Below, piece by piece: positions 7,279-17,808 of a stretch of DNA of 64,000 nt; position 1 is the stretch's first letter; each line of letters starts with the position of its first letter. The stretch is from Coprobacter secundus (GTDB lineage: Bacteria; Bacteroidota; Bacteroidia; Bacteroidales; Coprobacteraceae): NCBI GenBank assembly GCA_000803105.1, contig JTDA01000009.1, forward strand, positions 83,685-147,684, given 5' to 3'. Under the pieces are notes generated by a model. The model saw only the letters and a program-made list of their open reading frames with translations, searched no databases and was not told the DNA's origin. A program made the position numbers and the translations under genes.

Positions 7279-9741
7279 TTAACAATAGTTTTGTTTTTTA
7301 TATTTTGTGATATTATTTATAAGATTATCGATAAGGTGTAATAAATGTGTGGTTTGTTTATCGATATCTTCGTTGAATGTGTTGTTTTTAAGTCTTTCCA
7401 AAGATAGAAGAATTTTTTGCATTTCAGGTATACCAATCATCGTAATTACAGGAAGCATTTTGTGAGCAACAGTTGATATTTCATTTACATTCTTTTGAGA
7501 ATATGCGGTTGTTATCCGGTCTTTATTTTTTTGAGTTTCATTTATAAATGTTTCAATAATTTCTTTAGAAGCTTCAATATCATCAGAAGAAAAAGCTGTT
7601 AATATTGAGAAATCAGGTTCTTCATTTTCATTTTTGGGCGAGATAGTATCATTATTATTTTGTATTGTTATTCCTGTGATTTTTTCTATAATTGCTGACA
7701 TTTCGGATAGCGAAAAAGGTTTATGCAAACAACCGGCAAATCCTTTCTCGATAAAATAGCTTTCATTTATGTCACTTCTTGCTGTAACGGCTATAATAGG
7801 GATGGTATGACCTTGGGAAATATCCGAATTTCTTAAATATTTGAGTAAATCAAAACCATTGATGCCGGGCATTTGTACATCAGTGAATAGTAAATCATAT
7901 TTATTTTCCCGTAATTCTTTATAGAGGATATTTGCTTGCCAGCAAGCTTTTGCAACAATCCCTTTTTGCTGTAGTTGAGCTGTAAATAATTCAAGCTGTA
8001 TGCGGTCATCATCAATAAGCAGTACTTGTAAATTTTTATCTGAAAAATCTTTTGTAATAGATGTCGTTGCTATAGTGGAATTGGTAGTCTGTAAAGGAAT
8101 TTTTACTGAAAATTTACTGCCTTTCCCTTGTTGACTTTCCGTATCAATATTGCCTTGGAGAAGAATTACTAATTTTTGTACTATTGATAGTCCTAATCCA
8201 AATCCTTCTTCTCCTTGAGCACTTTTTAGTCGAGTAAATTCTTTGAAAATTTTATTTTGCTCTTCGTGGGTCATACCGCAACCAGTATCTGCGATAGAAA
8301 AAGATAATATTTTATTTTGTATGTTTACTTCTAAAGATATTTTTCCTTGTGTAGTAAATTTTATAGCATTTGAAAGTAAGTTATTAGCGATTTGTGTAAT
8401 TCGCAATGGATCACCTATATAATTTTTTTCAAGTTCATCTCCTGCTTTATACTCAAGTTTTAATCCTTTTTGTGTTGCGATTGGAATAAAGCGATTTTTT
8501 ATTTCTTCGAATAGTTGGAGTGGAATAAAGGACAAATGTTGGACTTCTGCCTTATTTGAATCCAACCTGTAAAAATCAAGGAGATTGTTTACTAATGAAA
8601 GCAAATGTTGGGATGATTGCTTCATATTTTGTAAGTAGAATTGCTGACGCTCGTCTTGTATAAGGCGTTCGAGTAGGTCACTATAACCGATTACAGAGCT
8701 TAGAGGAGCTTTGAAATCGTGAGTTATGGTCAACATTAATTTTTCTCTTGAACGTAATAGTTCTTCAGCTTTTTTATTTGCTTCTTCAAGTTCTTTTCGA
8801 TAACGATGACTTCTGGTAAGGTCACGTCCAATAATGATTAAGAAAGCTAGAGCAAGAATTACTGCTGCAGCGGCTATACAACCTAATACATACACAGCTT
8901 GTTGCCGTATAGCTTGTTGCTTTTTTATTTCGTGTAAGGATACTGATAGTTCTTCTTGTTCATAATCTCGTATGATTTGGTCTATTTTTGCATTTAGAGT
9001 TTGGTTGTTTCTCCATAGTCTATTACTTTGGATTGAGACTTTTTCTCTTAAATTCTCACGGCTATCGTCAATTTCGGTTCTCAAATTTTGTGACACAGTA
9101 ACAATACTGTCAATAGGAATATATTTTCTTAAAGAATCAGTATTATTTGTAACAGTAATATCATCTTTATCTCCACTAAAGGCGTCAGCAAGTCTTTTAA
9201 GAAATCTTTTTGGCCTTTGTTTTTTTAATAAAGAGTCTTGTTTTTTCATTATTTGGTATTGCTCATGTTGTCTTTGTAGTAAAGAGTCTTGTTGTGCAAT
9301 GATTAAGTCTAAGTTCTTTTCGTAGATTTCATTATTTTGTGTAGAGTGCAAAGCTTTAAGTAAATTGATGACATTTTTGCTTTTTTGCCGTAAAAGCGTA
9401 TTTACGCTATCTATCCTGTTTATTTGTACAGAGTCCGTTGCAGTAGATTTTAGTGTATCGAGTGCTGCTAATGCTGTCGTAAGAGATTTTTGGTATCGAG
9501 GGAAGTCATTTTTTCTTCCTATAATGAGTGTTTGACCAATGGCATCTGTTTGATAAAGATAATTTAATGTTCTATTTATTGCTTTTCGCTTCACCATTAG
9601 TTCGGTTTCGTAAGGATTGGGGGTAGTGAGCAAAGCTATTTCTCTTCCAATAAAATAAAAGGAAGAGAGAAGTAAAGCAACCAGTAGAAAATAACTGGTT
9701 GCTACTTTTTTGATACTTATATCAGTACGAGTATTTTTCAC
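7279..9741 (-). CDS. Hybrid sensor histidine kinase with receiver and HPt domains
   Basis: 820 residues. A transmembrane helix at about 13-31 and another near 276-300 bracket a periplasmic, largely helical and coiled-coil sensor region. The phosphoacceptor His lies in ITHDFKAPLSSVIGYS. The HATPase domain has NLLSNAIKFT (N box), DTGCGM (G1) and GFGLGLSI (G2). A receiver domain follows (DDDR, FTDVQMPG, HKPFS). A C-terminal HPt domain carries the transfer His in STVAHKMLP. The architecture therefore contains a full His-Asp-His relay that can pass phosphate to a separate receiver, most likely the NtrC-type regulator encoded directly downstream. The signal is unknown; the periplasmic part shows no recognisable ligand domain. 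Confidence 0.93.
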   Translation of the reverse strand: MKNTRTDISIKKVATSYFLLVALLLSSFYFIGREIALLTTPNPYETELMVKRKAINRTLNYLYQTDAIGQTLIIGRKNDFPRYQKSLTTALAALDTLKSTATDSVQINRIDSVNTLLRQKSKNVINLLKALHSTQNNEIYEKNLDLIIAQQDSLLQRQHEQYQIMKKQDSLLKKQRPKRFLKRLADAFSGDKDDITVTNNTDSLRKYIPIDSIVTVSQNLRTEIDDSRENLREKVSIQSNRLWRNNQTLNAKIDQIIRDYEQEELSVSLHEIKKQQAIRQQAVYVLGCIAAAAVILALAFLIIIGRDLTRSHRYRKELEEANKKAEELLRSREKLMLTITHDFKAPLSSVIGYSDLLERLIQDERQQFYLQNMKQSSQHLLSLVNNLLDFYRLDSNKAEVQHLSFIPLQLFEEIKNRFIPIATQKGLKLEYKAGDELEKNYIGDPLRITQIANNLLSNAIKFTTQGKISLEVNIQNKILSFSIADTGCGMTHEEQNKIFKEFTRLKSAQGEEGFGLGLSIVQKLVILLQGNIDTESQQGKGSKFSVKIPLQTTNSTIATTSITKDFSDKNLQVLLIDDDRIQLELFTAQLQQKGIVAKACWQANILYKELRENKYDLLFTDVQMPGINGFDLLKYLRNSDISQGHTIPIIAVTARSDINESYFIEKGFAGCLHKPFSLSEMSAIIEKITGITIQNNNDTISPKNENEEPDFSILTAFSSDDIEASKEIIETFINETQKNKDRITTAYSQKNVNEISTVAHKMLPVITMIGIPEMQKILLSLERLKNNTFNEDIDKQTTHLLHLIDNLINNITKYKKQNYC

Positions 9742-9754
9742 ATTTTTTTATGTC

Positions 9755-12658
9755 TTATTTCCTTTTTATCAATCTGATGATTTCACCTATCCATAAAACT
9801 ATGGAAGTCCCACCAATGATGATGCCCCAATCTTTTAAGCTGATAGGTTCTGTTCTGAATACATCACCACCAAAAGACACAATCAATATTTGTCCTATAA
9901 GGATAACTAAAGCAACAGACAAGAATCCTCCATCATGAGTTAACCCATTAAAGGCTGATTTGCCTGTGGCAAATGCTTTTGCATTGAATAGATTCCAAAA
10001 TTGGAGCATTACGAATATAGTAAAAAAGCAAGATAAATCGTACCTGCTGATATTTCCATTTACGTCTGTTGGGAAAATGAATAATAGCCCTAATAAAAGG
10101 ATAACAAATGATATTCCTACGAATAAAATATTCGATCGCATAGCACGTGTAATGATAAAATCGTTGTTACGACGGGGTTTATCTTTCATTACATCTTTAT
10201 TAGGTGGTAAAGACGCGAGAGCTCCGGCAGCAAAAGTATCCATGATTAGATTAACCCACAACATCTGAGTAACGGTTAAGGGTAATTCATGACCTAATAA
10301 AGATCCCAAAAATACAATAATCAGAGCTACTACATTAATTGTAAGTTGGAATAGTAGAAATCGTTGTATATTTTGGTATAGAGAACGTCCCCACATGACA
10401 GCTGTCGCAATACTTTTGAACGAATCGTCGAGTAAAGTGATGTCACTGGCTTCTTTAGCAACAGATGTCCCTGAACCCATAGAAAGTCCTACATGTGCAT
10501 GGTTTAATGCTGGTGCATCGTTTGTTCCGTCCCCGGTAACAGCTACGATAGCACCACCCTGTTGCAGTAATTGCACCAATCGTTGTTTATCTGTTGGTCG
10601 GGCTCGGCACATAACTTTTAGTTTTTTTACTCGTTCGAATGCGACATCATCTGGCAATGCTTCAAAGTCGATTCCAGTAATAATGTTTTCTTCGTTGTCT
10701 TCAGGTTTCCATGTTCCTATTTGTCTGGCTATTTCTTTGGCTGTTCCAGGTGTGTCTCCAGTTACTATTTTTACATCTATACCAGCATTTAAACATTCTG
10801 CGACAGCATCAGGGACATCTGTACGTACAGGATCAGAAATTGCAACTATTCCCAAAAAGGTGAGGCCGCTTTCTACTAATTCCTGTATGGAGACATTAGG
10901 AGTGTCTTCTATAACTTTATAAGCAAAACCTAATGTTCGCATTGCTTGATTCTGATAGTCTAATAGCTGTTTTTCAATCTGTTTTCGATATTCGTTTATT
11001 GGTTGATACCCTTCAAAGGTTTTTATTTCACGACATTTTGAGAGTACAATTTCTGGGGCACCCTTTACATATAAAATTTTTTTCTTTAAAAGAGGAGAAT
11101 GTACTAAAGTTGCCATGTATTTTCGCTCGGTAGTGAACGTGAGCTGTTCTATTACTGAAGCATTTTCTCGTAACAGTGTATATTCGATATTATTCTTATG
11201 TAACCATAGTAAAAGTGCCGCTTCAGTTGGATTTCCCAAAGATTTTACTTTTTGGGGGTCAGTGTAGTCTAAAAATGCTGTGGAGTTGACAGCAATACCT
11301 TCCTTAATTAATTTACTTTCTTCTGAATCATCGAGAGATTGGCTTGCTGTTAGTCCGTAGAAGTTGGTTTGATGCACTTGCATTTGGTTTTGGGTCAAAG
11401 TTCCTGTTTTATCGGTACAGATAACTGTTGTAGCACCCATTGTTTCACAAGCATGCATTTTACGTACAAGATTGTTCGTTTGTAACATACGACGCATGCT
11501 CAGAGCTAAACTGAGAGTTACACTCATAGGCAAACCTTCAGGAACAGCTACCACGATAAGCGTTACAGCAATCATAAAATATTGAAGAACTCGGTTTGCT
11601 GTCTCGATAGAAATCCATGCATCGGTTTGTAAGGCGTTTACTCCGAATGGATAACCTATGGCACAACATACAATGAAAACTATCATTCCGTAAATGAACC
11701 ACGTGAACCATCCTTTTTTAGAGACTGAGGCAGGAATCCTTTTTTTCTTTCCTGCTAAATCAAACGCATCATAAAGAATAGGAATCCAGACTTTTGATAA
11801 TGCAACGATAAGTCCTAATATTGCAGCGCCTAATAATCCGAGTTGTCCTAATGAAATAGGGTTCTGGATGAGATCTTTTATAAATAAGGCACTGAAAGTT
11901 AAGATAGCAAGAGCAAAACCAATGACACCAATGAATTGAGCTAACCCATTTAATTGTAGATTGAGAGGTGTTTCTTCTTCGTTGATTTCGGTAGATTTTT
12001 GAGCAACTTGTCCATATTGGGTCTGATCTCCGACTTGTTTTACTTCCATTATACCATGACCATCCAAAACTTTAGTTCCACGCATGACCCAGTTTGACGG
12101 ATAGGTAGCATCTTTATCGAAATCATCAGGGTTCGTAGTCTTGTCTATCATGAGTTCTCCTGTAAGGCACGATTCGTCTATTTGTAATGAAAGGGCTTCA
12201 AGTAGTTCGCCGTCTGCAGGAACCTCCTCTCCAGTTTCGAGTAATACAATATCGCCAACAACAATATCTTTGCGAGGTACTTCTGTAATGTTTCCGTTTC
12301 GGTAAACTTTAATCATTATATCATCATTTACCTGATTGAGTATATCGAATTTTTTATTTGCATCCATTTCAAACCAAAATGATACACCCGTCGCTAAAAA
12401 TATGGCACAAAAAATACCTATAGTTTCGGCATATTCATTATGAATGAAAGATATTCCCAAGGAGAGCAATGCTGCAATAAGCAATATGCGTACAATGGGG
12501 TCTGCAAATTTTTCGATAAATAGTTTCCAAAGTGGAGTTTTAACTGGGGGAGTAAGTAAATTAGAGCCGTATTCTTCCCGGCTTTTCAATACCTGGGCAT
12601 CTGTCAGGCCCGAGTAATGCTTTTTTTGTTCCATTATATTTTGTGTTAAGTCTGACAA
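9755..12658 (-). CDS. Calcium-type P-type ATPase (P2 family)
   Basis: Membrane cation pump of 967 residues, most likely exporting Ca2+. It has the cation-ATPase N-terminal segment, the actuator motif LTGEL, transmembrane ion-binding PEGLPMSVTLSLA, phosphorylation site CDKTGTLTQNQM, KGAPEIVL in the nucleotide domain, TGDTPGTA, and the hinge VTGDGTNDAPALNHAHVG. About ten hydrophobic helices are visible, with four in the C-terminal cation-ATPase domain. The PEGL motif and overall order match SERCA/PMCA-type bacterial pumps rather than heavy-metal P1B pumps. It stands alone: the kinase gene begins 14 bases downstream but is probably transcribed separately or by read-through. Ion specificity (Ca2+ versus Mn2+) is inferred. 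Confidence 0.9.
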   Translation of the reverse strand: MSDLTQNIMEQKKHYSGLTDAQVLKSREEYGSNLLTPPVKTPLWKLFIEKFADPIVRILLIAALLSLGISFIHNEYAETIGIFCAIFLATGVSFWFEMDANKKFDILNQVNDDIMIKVYRNGNITEVPRKDIVVGDIVLLETGEEVPADGELLEALSLQIDESCLTGELMIDKTTNPDDFDKDATYPSNWVMRGTKVLDGHGIMEVKQVGDQTQYGQVAQKSTEINEEETPLNLQLNGLAQFIGVIGFALAILTFSALFIKDLIQNPISLGQLGLLGAAILGLIVALSKVWIPILYDAFDLAGKKKRIPASVSKKGWFTWFIYGMIVFIVCCAIGYPFGVNALQTDAWISIETANRVLQYFMIAVTLIVVAVPEGLPMSVTLSLALSMRRMLQTNNLVRKMHACETMGATTVICTDKTGTLTQNQMQVHQTNFYGLTASQSLDDSEESKLIKEGIAVNSTAFLDYTDPQKVKSLGNPTEAALLLWLHKNNIEYTLLRENASVIEQLTFTTERKYMATLVHSPLLKKKILYVKGAPEIVLSKCREIKTFEGYQPINEYRKQIEKQLLDYQNQAMRTLGFAYKVIEDTPNVSIQELVESGLTFLGIVAISDPVRTDVPDAVAECLNAGIDVKIVTGDTPGTAKEIARQIGTWKPEDNEENIITGIDFEALPDDVAFERVKKLKVMCRARPTDKQRLVQLLQQGGAIVAVTGDGTNDAPALNHAHVGLSMGSGTSVAKEASDITLLDDSFKSIATAVMWGRSLYQNIQRFLLFQLTINVVALIIVFLGSLLGHELPLTVTQMLWVNLIMDTFAAGALASLPPNKDVMKDKPRRNNDFIITRAMRSNILFVGISFVILLLGLLFIFPTDVNGNISRYDLSCFFTIFVMLQFWNLFNAKAFATGKSAFNGLTHDGGFLSVALVILIGQILIVSFGGDVFRTEPISLKDWGIIIGGTSIVLWIGEIIRLIKRK

Positions 12659-13540
12659 GAAAATGAAAATAGTTAAGAGTACTCCTAATTATTTTCATTT
12701 GTGTGACGAAGATATATATAATAGCGAATAATTTATATTTAAAAATCAATAATTGTGTTTCATATTGAGAAATGTCGAAATATTTGTAAGAAAATATAAC
12801 ATTTTAACATAATTTTTGATGTAGAAATAAAGAACTATCAATATTATTGAATATTTATCCTATGTATTCGGAGTCTTGTTTATTATGTGTTGTAATAGGA
12901 AACGGATATTGGTCTGAGTATTTATGTGAAAAATCTAATTTTTGTATTTCTGATGTATGTCTATTAATGTAAAAGTCATATCTGAGAATAATGACGTATT
13001 TCCTCGAAATTATTTTATTTGTGATATTCATTTAATTTGGATGTTAATTTGCTGCGGACTGGGTGTGTATGTCCTGATTTGAGATAAATAAGATTCTCGG
13101 ATATTTCCTATTCCAAATTTGTGAAGAAAAAATAGTACATTGGATTTATGACTTATTCTCATTAGGTTGTATTTTTTATAAAAATAGAACTATTTTATTT
13201 TAAAAACTATTTTGGGATGATTAGATGAATTCATATTTTTTATTATTGTGATGTAATATTGATATGTTCCTTTCGTTATAAAGTTAAAAAGGAGCTTTTT
13301 CTCAAAAGCTCCCTTTTATAGGTTTTCAATAGGTATTAATTTTTAAGGTAAAAAAGATTGTTTTAGGTTAATGCTTGCAAAGTAGCCTCTTTTTTTTGTT
13401 CTCTCAAAATAAATTTGTATGTTTTATAATATGTTTTTGTGTGTATATTATACGCTTAATATAGGTTAAAAGCCCTTAAATGTGATAATAACATCAGAAA
13501 AACATAGTGCGTGTTATTTAATTTTTTTATCAAATAGTTG
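12659..13540. other. Long AT-rich intergenic region
   Basis: This 882-bp gap lies between the pump and glgB, both on the minus strand. It contains the glgB terminator at 13291-13312 and presumably the promoter of the pump gene. I found no ORF with protein-like composition, no tRNA and no obvious structured RNA. Its length is unusual for this window, so an unrecognised small RNA cannot be excluded. Confidence 0.5.
13291..13312 (-). terminator. Terminator downstream of glgB
   Basis: A perfect 9-bp stem GGAGCTTTT / AAAAGCTCC has a 4-base loop. On the minus strand the stem is followed by TTTTTAACTTT. It lies about 230 bases past the glgB stop codon. Confidence 0.8.
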
Positions 13541-15577
13541 TTATTTTTTGCCAGATTTGGTCGGTCTTATCAGTCGTAATACCATTGCCGAGCGTGCAGG
13601 AATATATAATTTGAGCCATTCTTTTTTATCTTTTTTGTATAGTGGATCAAAATTGGTAAAGTGAGGAATAGATTCATCTATTAGACCATATCCCCCATAT
13701 TCAGGAGAATCGGTATTTAATATAGTTTTGTATTCTCCTTTAGGGGCTAATATTCCATAGTCGGTAAATGATTTGTTAGGATGAAAATTAAAAACGAATA
13801 TGAGATCTTTACGTTTGAATGCAAGAATTTGGTCACCTTCATTATCCCATAATTTATCGATAAGTGATTTCTCGAAATTATGTTCATTCTTGATGAGAGA
13901 AATCATATCAGCATCGAATTTACCCAAATAACTGTATTTTAGGTCTTCTCGGTCTACCAGGCTCCATTGTCTACGGGCATATTTATATGACCAACCGTTT
14001 CCCTCTCTAGGGAAGTCAATCCATTCCGGATGGCCAAATTCATTACCCATAAAATTCAAATATCCTCCATTGATAGTAGATAAAGTAATTAAACGTATCA
14101 TTTTGTGTAAAGCAATACCTCGATCTACAGTATAGTTTATATCGTTTTTCATCATGTGCCAATACATTTGGTCATCGATAAGTCTAAAAATAATAGTTTT
14201 ATCTCCTACCAATGCTTGATCATGGCTTTCCGCATAATTTATTGTTTTCTCATCAGAACGTCTGTTGGTAACTTCCCAGAAAATGGCTGCAGGTTTCCAG
14301 TCTTCGTCTTTTTTTTCTTTAATTGTTTTTATCCAGAAATCAGGTATACCCATGGCCATGCGATAGTCAAACCCCATTCCTCCATCTTCAATTTTCACTG
14401 CCAATCCCGGCATACCACTCATTTCTTCTGCAATTGTAATTGCATTAGGATTTACTTCGTGTATCAGTTTATTTGCAAGGGTTAGATATGTGATTGCATT
14501 TTCATCTTGTCCTCCATCATAATAATCATTATAATTACAAAAAGCTTTTCCCAATCCATGATTGTAATAGAGCATTGATGTAACACCGTCAAAGCGGAAC
14601 CCGTCGAACTTGAATTCTTCCAGCCAGTATTTGCAATTGGATAAAAGAAAATGTATAACTTCATTTTTCCCATAATCGAAACATAAAGAGTCCCAAGCAG
14701 GATGCTCTCGACGGTGGTCTCCATAGAAAAATTGGTCATATGAGCCGTCAAATCGACCTAATCCTTCAACTTCGTTTTTTACGGCATGAGAATGTACTAT
14801 ATCCATTATTACTGCGATTCCTAAATTGTGGGCATCATCAATCAGGTGTTTAAGATCTTCTGGAGTACCAAATCTGGAAGAAGGAGCAAAAAAACTTGAA
14901 ACATGATAACCAAATGACCCATAATAGGGATGTTCTTGTATAGCCATTATTTGTATGGCATTGTAGCCGTCAGCAGCAATACGAGGCAAAACGTTTCGCC
15001 TAAATTCGTCATATGTTCCTACTCGTTCTTCTTCTTGAGCCATTCCAATATGGCATTCATATATCAATAGTGGGGATATTTTTGGTGTAAATTTTTTCTT
15101 TTTAAAGATGTATTTTTTTTCGGGATCCCATACTTGAGCCGAAAAAATATAGCTTTTTTCGTCTTGAACCACTCGTGTTGCCCAAGCTGGAATACGTTCG
15201 CCTTGACCGCCATTCCAATGCATCGAGAGTTTATATAAGTCGAGATGTTTTATTTCATTGGATTTTAATTTTATTTCCCAGATCCCGTTTTTTAATTTTT
15301 TGAAACGATACATTGCTTTCTCTTTCCATTCAGAGAATGTCCCAATTAAATATATTTCGGTTGCATTAGGTGCCCATTCTCGTATGACCCATCCGTCGGA
15401 TAATTTATGCAATCCGAAATAAAGATATCCAGTAGCAAAGTCTGAGAGCGTTTCAGCTCTTCGTATCAGGTCTTTTTCTTTATCGTTTGCTTGTTGATAC
15501 CGACGTTCTATAACGCTGCTGTAGGGGGCCAGCCATGGATCATTTTTTATTAGATTGAGAAGCTTCATAGTACACAA
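13541..15577 (-). CDS. glgB: 1,4-alpha-glucan branching enzyme (GH13)
   Basis: Forms alpha-1,6 branches in glycogen. The 678 residues begin with a helical N-terminal segment and a CBM48 domain (residues about 60-160, with GTFSEW). The GH13 catalytic barrel follows: VIMDIVHSHA (region I), DGFRFDGVTSM with the nucleophile Asp (region II), TIAEEMSGMPG with the acid Glu (region III) and NYAESHDQALVG (region IV). A C-terminal beta domain closes it. The NYAESHDQ and EEMSG forms resemble the eukaryotic-type branching enzymes common in Bacteroidales. No other glycogen genes are adjacent. The start MCTMKLLN could also be the second Met (MKLLN). Confidence 0.93.
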   Translation of the reverse strand: MCTMKLLNLIKNDPWLAPYSSVIERRYQQANDKEKDLIRRAETLSDFATGYLYFGLHKLSDGWVIREWAPNATEIYLIGTFSEWKEKAMYRFKKLKNGIWEIKLKSNEIKHLDLYKLSMHWNGGQGERIPAWATRVVQDEKSYIFSAQVWDPEKKYIFKKKKFTPKISPLLIYECHIGMAQEEERVGTYDEFRRNVLPRIAADGYNAIQIMAIQEHPYYGSFGYHVSSFFAPSSRFGTPEDLKHLIDDAHNLGIAVIMDIVHSHAVKNEVEGLGRFDGSYDQFFYGDHRREHPAWDSLCFDYGKNEVIHFLLSNCKYWLEEFKFDGFRFDGVTSMLYYNHGLGKAFCNYNDYYDGGQDENAITYLTLANKLIHEVNPNAITIAEEMSGMPGLAVKIEDGGMGFDYRMAMGIPDFWIKTIKEKKDEDWKPAAIFWEVTNRRSDEKTINYAESHDQALVGDKTIIFRLIDDQMYWHMMKNDINYTVDRGIALHKMIRLITLSTINGGYLNFMGNEFGHPEWIDFPREGNGWSYKYARRQWSLVDREDLKYSYLGKFDADMISLIKNEHNFEKSLIDKLWDNEGDQILAFKRKDLIFVFNFHPNKSFTDYGILAPKGEYKTILNTDSPEYGGYGLIDESIPHFTNFDPLYKKDKKEWLKLYIPARSAMVLRLIRPTKSGKK

Positions 15578-15594
15578 GATTAAGTTGATAAGTA

Positions 15595-15634
15595 AAATCG
15601 TGAAAAGCTCTCGTATATTTACTTTTCACGATTT
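15595..15634 (-). terminator. Terminator between the YhcH-family gene and glgB
   Basis: A perfect 13-bp stem AAATCGTGAAAAG / CTTTTCACGATTT has a 14-base loop. On the minus strand it is followed by TTTTACTT. It ends the upstream minus-strand gene at 15650-16096 and lies just before the glgB start. Confidence 0.75.
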
Positions 15635-15649
15635 GTTGTTTATTTATTA

Positions 15650-16096
15650 TTAAATCCGGACTTTTACAATGACCTTTCTGAATTTTCCTTCGGCAATACC
15701 GGGGGCATGTCCGTCTTCAGGGAAAAAAATAGCAAATTCTCCGGGAGAAACTTTGATGAAAGTCGTAGCTTCATCTTCGAAGAAAGTAATATCATTTTTT
15801 TCGTTATAAGGCTGTGATATTTTTTTTAAGTTTTTTCCTGCCTTCCACCCGATGGTTTCTGTCGTAGTTAGAGGCATTTGGATGTCAATATAGTGATTGT
15901 GGGTCTCTAATTTGGCTGCATCTTTACTTTTTCCTGTCGGTTCAGCTACCGAAATATAAAGATTGTCTCCATCCAGAACTATTTTCCCAGCTTCTTTTTT
16001 AGAAAAGTCTGTAGATTTAAGATAATCAAAGGCTTGTTTAAATAATGGATGCAATTGCTCTATTGAGGCTGAATTGCTTAAAGAATCTAAAATCAT
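15650..16096 (-). CDS. YhcH/YjgK/YiaL family protein (DUF386)
   Basis: A 148-residue protein of a cupin-like family linked in other bacteria to sialic-acid or pentose metabolism (YhcH, YiaL) and to biofilm formation. The sequence begins MILDSLSNSASI. The segments GKIVLDGDNLYISV, LETHNHYIDIQMPL, FFEDEATTFIKVSPGEFAIFFPEDGHAPGI and KVIVKVRI are the family's conserved blocks, including a His-x-His-x(n)-D/E and H set able to bind metal. The open frame extends 46 codons further upstream, but that part is AT-rich, not conserved-looking and holds Phe/Ile runs, so I start at 16096. It is monocistronic, with a terminator downstream. Substrate unknown here. Confidence 0.85.
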   Translation of the reverse strand: MILDSLSNSASIEQLHPLFKQAFDYLKSTDFSKKEAGKIVLDGDNLYISVAEPTGKSKDAAKLETHNHYIDIQMPLTTTETIGWKAGKNLKKISQPYNEKNDITFFEDEATTFIKVSPGEFAIFFPEDGHAPGIAEGKFRKVIVKVRI

Positions 16097-16261
16097 AATA
16101 ATATTGTTTGAAAAATGTATTGAATCTTTATTGTAATATTGAGATATTTTCTTGCAATAAAAAATATCTCCATTCATTGCAAATTTAAAAAAAATAATTG
16201 TTATTTCTGTTATGATAAATGATTTAAAATACAAGAGTTTGTATTTCTTTTATAGAAAGAG

Positions 16262-16280
16262 TATCTCTTATTAAGAGATA
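16262..16280. other. Short palindrome TATCTCTT-ATT-AAGAGATA
   Basis: An 8-bp perfect stem with a 3-base loop lies in the 293-bp gap between the rRNA methyltransferase gene and the YhcH-family gene. It could be a weak terminator or an operator for the YhcH-family gene. No clear T-run follows on the minus strand. Confidence 0.3.
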
Positions 16281-16389
16281 ATAACAAATAGCCGAGGTAT
16301 ATAGAATTTTTGGTATGTAAGTTAAGTTATTTGGGAGATTTGAAATAACTTTATAAATTCTTGTTTATTTGCATAAATAATGATTTTTG

Positions 16390-17808
16390 TTATTGTTTTT
16401 TTATCCAAGGTATGTTTATTAATTTGTCTGGCAAGTGTTTACTTCGTATACGCCATTCTTGAGGATATAGATTATTGGTTCTGTTTCCTATATTTTTTAT
16501 CCACCCTAAAGGAATATTCTGATAGGTTACTAATATATGACCTCGAGGAATATTACCGGAGATTTGTATAGATTCTCTTTTTAGATAAGTAATTGCGGTA
16601 GAGTGACTTATTTCGATACAATAAAATGCGTTTCTATTGAGTTCGAGGGATGTGGCTAAAGCATGTTCGGGAATATAATCTTTACCTCTGAGATAACATA
16701 AAGGGATACCTGAGTGCAAAATATTTAGGCGAGAAGATAATAACCATAAATCATCTTTGTAGTGTAGAGGGAATGCTTGAATTCTATCAGAAGATGTCCA
16801 TATATAAAAAGTTTCAGGGTGATTTATCCATGTTTTTATTTCTGGTAGAATAGATATTTTTGAGTCTTTTTCTGTTTTTTTTCTGTAATTATGCCTATCA
16901 TAAGAGAAAGAGTTCTCATGTCTTTTTTCTGATGTTTCAGGTTTACGAACGACAGCCATAAAAAATCCTTCTCCTTTAGTCATATGAGGCATAAAACGGT
17001 ATACGGGAAAATTTCCTTTAATAGCTTTTTTTATATACCAATCAGGAAGTGTTTCGACAGGTAGGATTTCAGCGGCATAGTTTTGATGTAAGAACTCAAT
17101 CATTTCTTCATCCTCTTCTACATTATAAGTACATGTGCTATATATCAATAATCCTCCGGGACGTAAAGCTTCCCAGATATGACGTAAAATTTTTTTTTGG
17201 CGTTCAACACATTTTTGAACATTTGCAGTAGACCATTCATTTATGGCATCTGCATCTTTTCGAAACATACCTTCTCCAGAACATGGGACATCTGTTAATA
17301 TTACATCAAAATAATTTTTAAAAAAACTGAAGTCTTCAGCGCTGTTATTGGTGACAATACAATGGCTGTTTCCCCATTTTATAACATTTTCTACTAAAAC
17401 ATGAGCACGATTTTTTAAAATTTCATTGCTAACTATTAAACTTCCTTCGGGTAATGTAGAGATGGCATCTGTCGTTTTTCCTCCTGGTGCAGCACATAAG
17501 TCAAGATAGCGAACAGGAGTTTTTATATATTGTTGAATGACATGTCCAAGAAACATAGATGAAGCTTCTTGTACATAGTATACTCCAGCATGAAAAAGAG
17601 GATCGAATGTAAAATTGGGGCGTTTATCTAAATAAAAACCATTTATTGACCATGGTACTTGTTTACTTTTATTTAAAATACCGGGAGCTTTTGATGGATT
17701 TAGTCGAACGCTTATAGGGCTCTCTTCATATAGGGCTCTTTCAAATGCGGGATATTCATCTTTTAGTAAATCTTGTGTTCGAGAGATGAAAGCTTTCGGT
17801 AAATTCAT
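16390..17808 (-). CDS. rsmF: rRNA cytosine-C5 methyltransferase (RsmF/NOL1-NOP2-Sun family)
   Basis: Methylates a cytosine in 16S rRNA, by analogy with RsmF. The 472 residues have an N-terminal RNA-binding segment (LPKAFISRTQDLL, PISVRLNPSKA). The SAM-binding core has LDLCAAPGGKTT, the motif IV cysteine in TDVPCSGEGMFRKD and the catalytic cysteine in YSTCTYNVEEDEEMI. A C-terminal PUA-like/RsmF tail follows (LPLCYLRGKDYIPEHALA, RGHILVTYQNIPLGWIKNIGNR). Length and tail match RsmF better than RsmB, which carries a NusB domain. It is divergent from the metallophosphoesterase gene across a 302-bp spacer. Confidence 0.9.
   Translation of the reverse strand: MNLPKAFISRTQDLLKDEYPAFERALYEESPISVRLNPSKAPGILNKSKQVPWSINGFYLDKRPNFTFDPLFHAGVYYVQEASSMFLGHVIQQYIKTPVRYLDLCAAPGGKTTDAISTLPEGSLIVSNEILKNRAHVLVENVIKWGNSHCIVTNNSAEDFSFFKNYFDVILTDVPCSGEGMFRKDADAINEWSTANVQKCVERQKKILRHIWEALRPGGLLIYSTCTYNVEEDEEMIEFLHQNYAAEILPVETLPDWYIKKAIKGNFPVYRFMPHMTKGEGFFMAVVRKPETSEKRHENSFSYDRHNYRKKTEKDSKISILPEIKTWINHPETFYIWTSSDRIQAFPLHYKDDLWLLSSRLNILHSGIPLCYLRGKDYIPEHALATSLELNRNAFYCIEISHSTAITYLKRESIQISGNIPRGHILVTYQNIPLGWIKNIGNRTNNLYPQEWRIRSKHLPDKLINIPWIKKQ

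Noticed and set aside
12659..13540. Long gap as a possible gene or small RNA locus
   Set aside because: No ORF with coding features, no tRNA-like fold and no clear structured RNA beyond the glgB terminator.
15650..16234. YhcH-family gene with a longer 194-residue reading
   Set aside because: The extra N-terminal 46 residues look like non-coding AT-rich sequence; the family start fits 16096.
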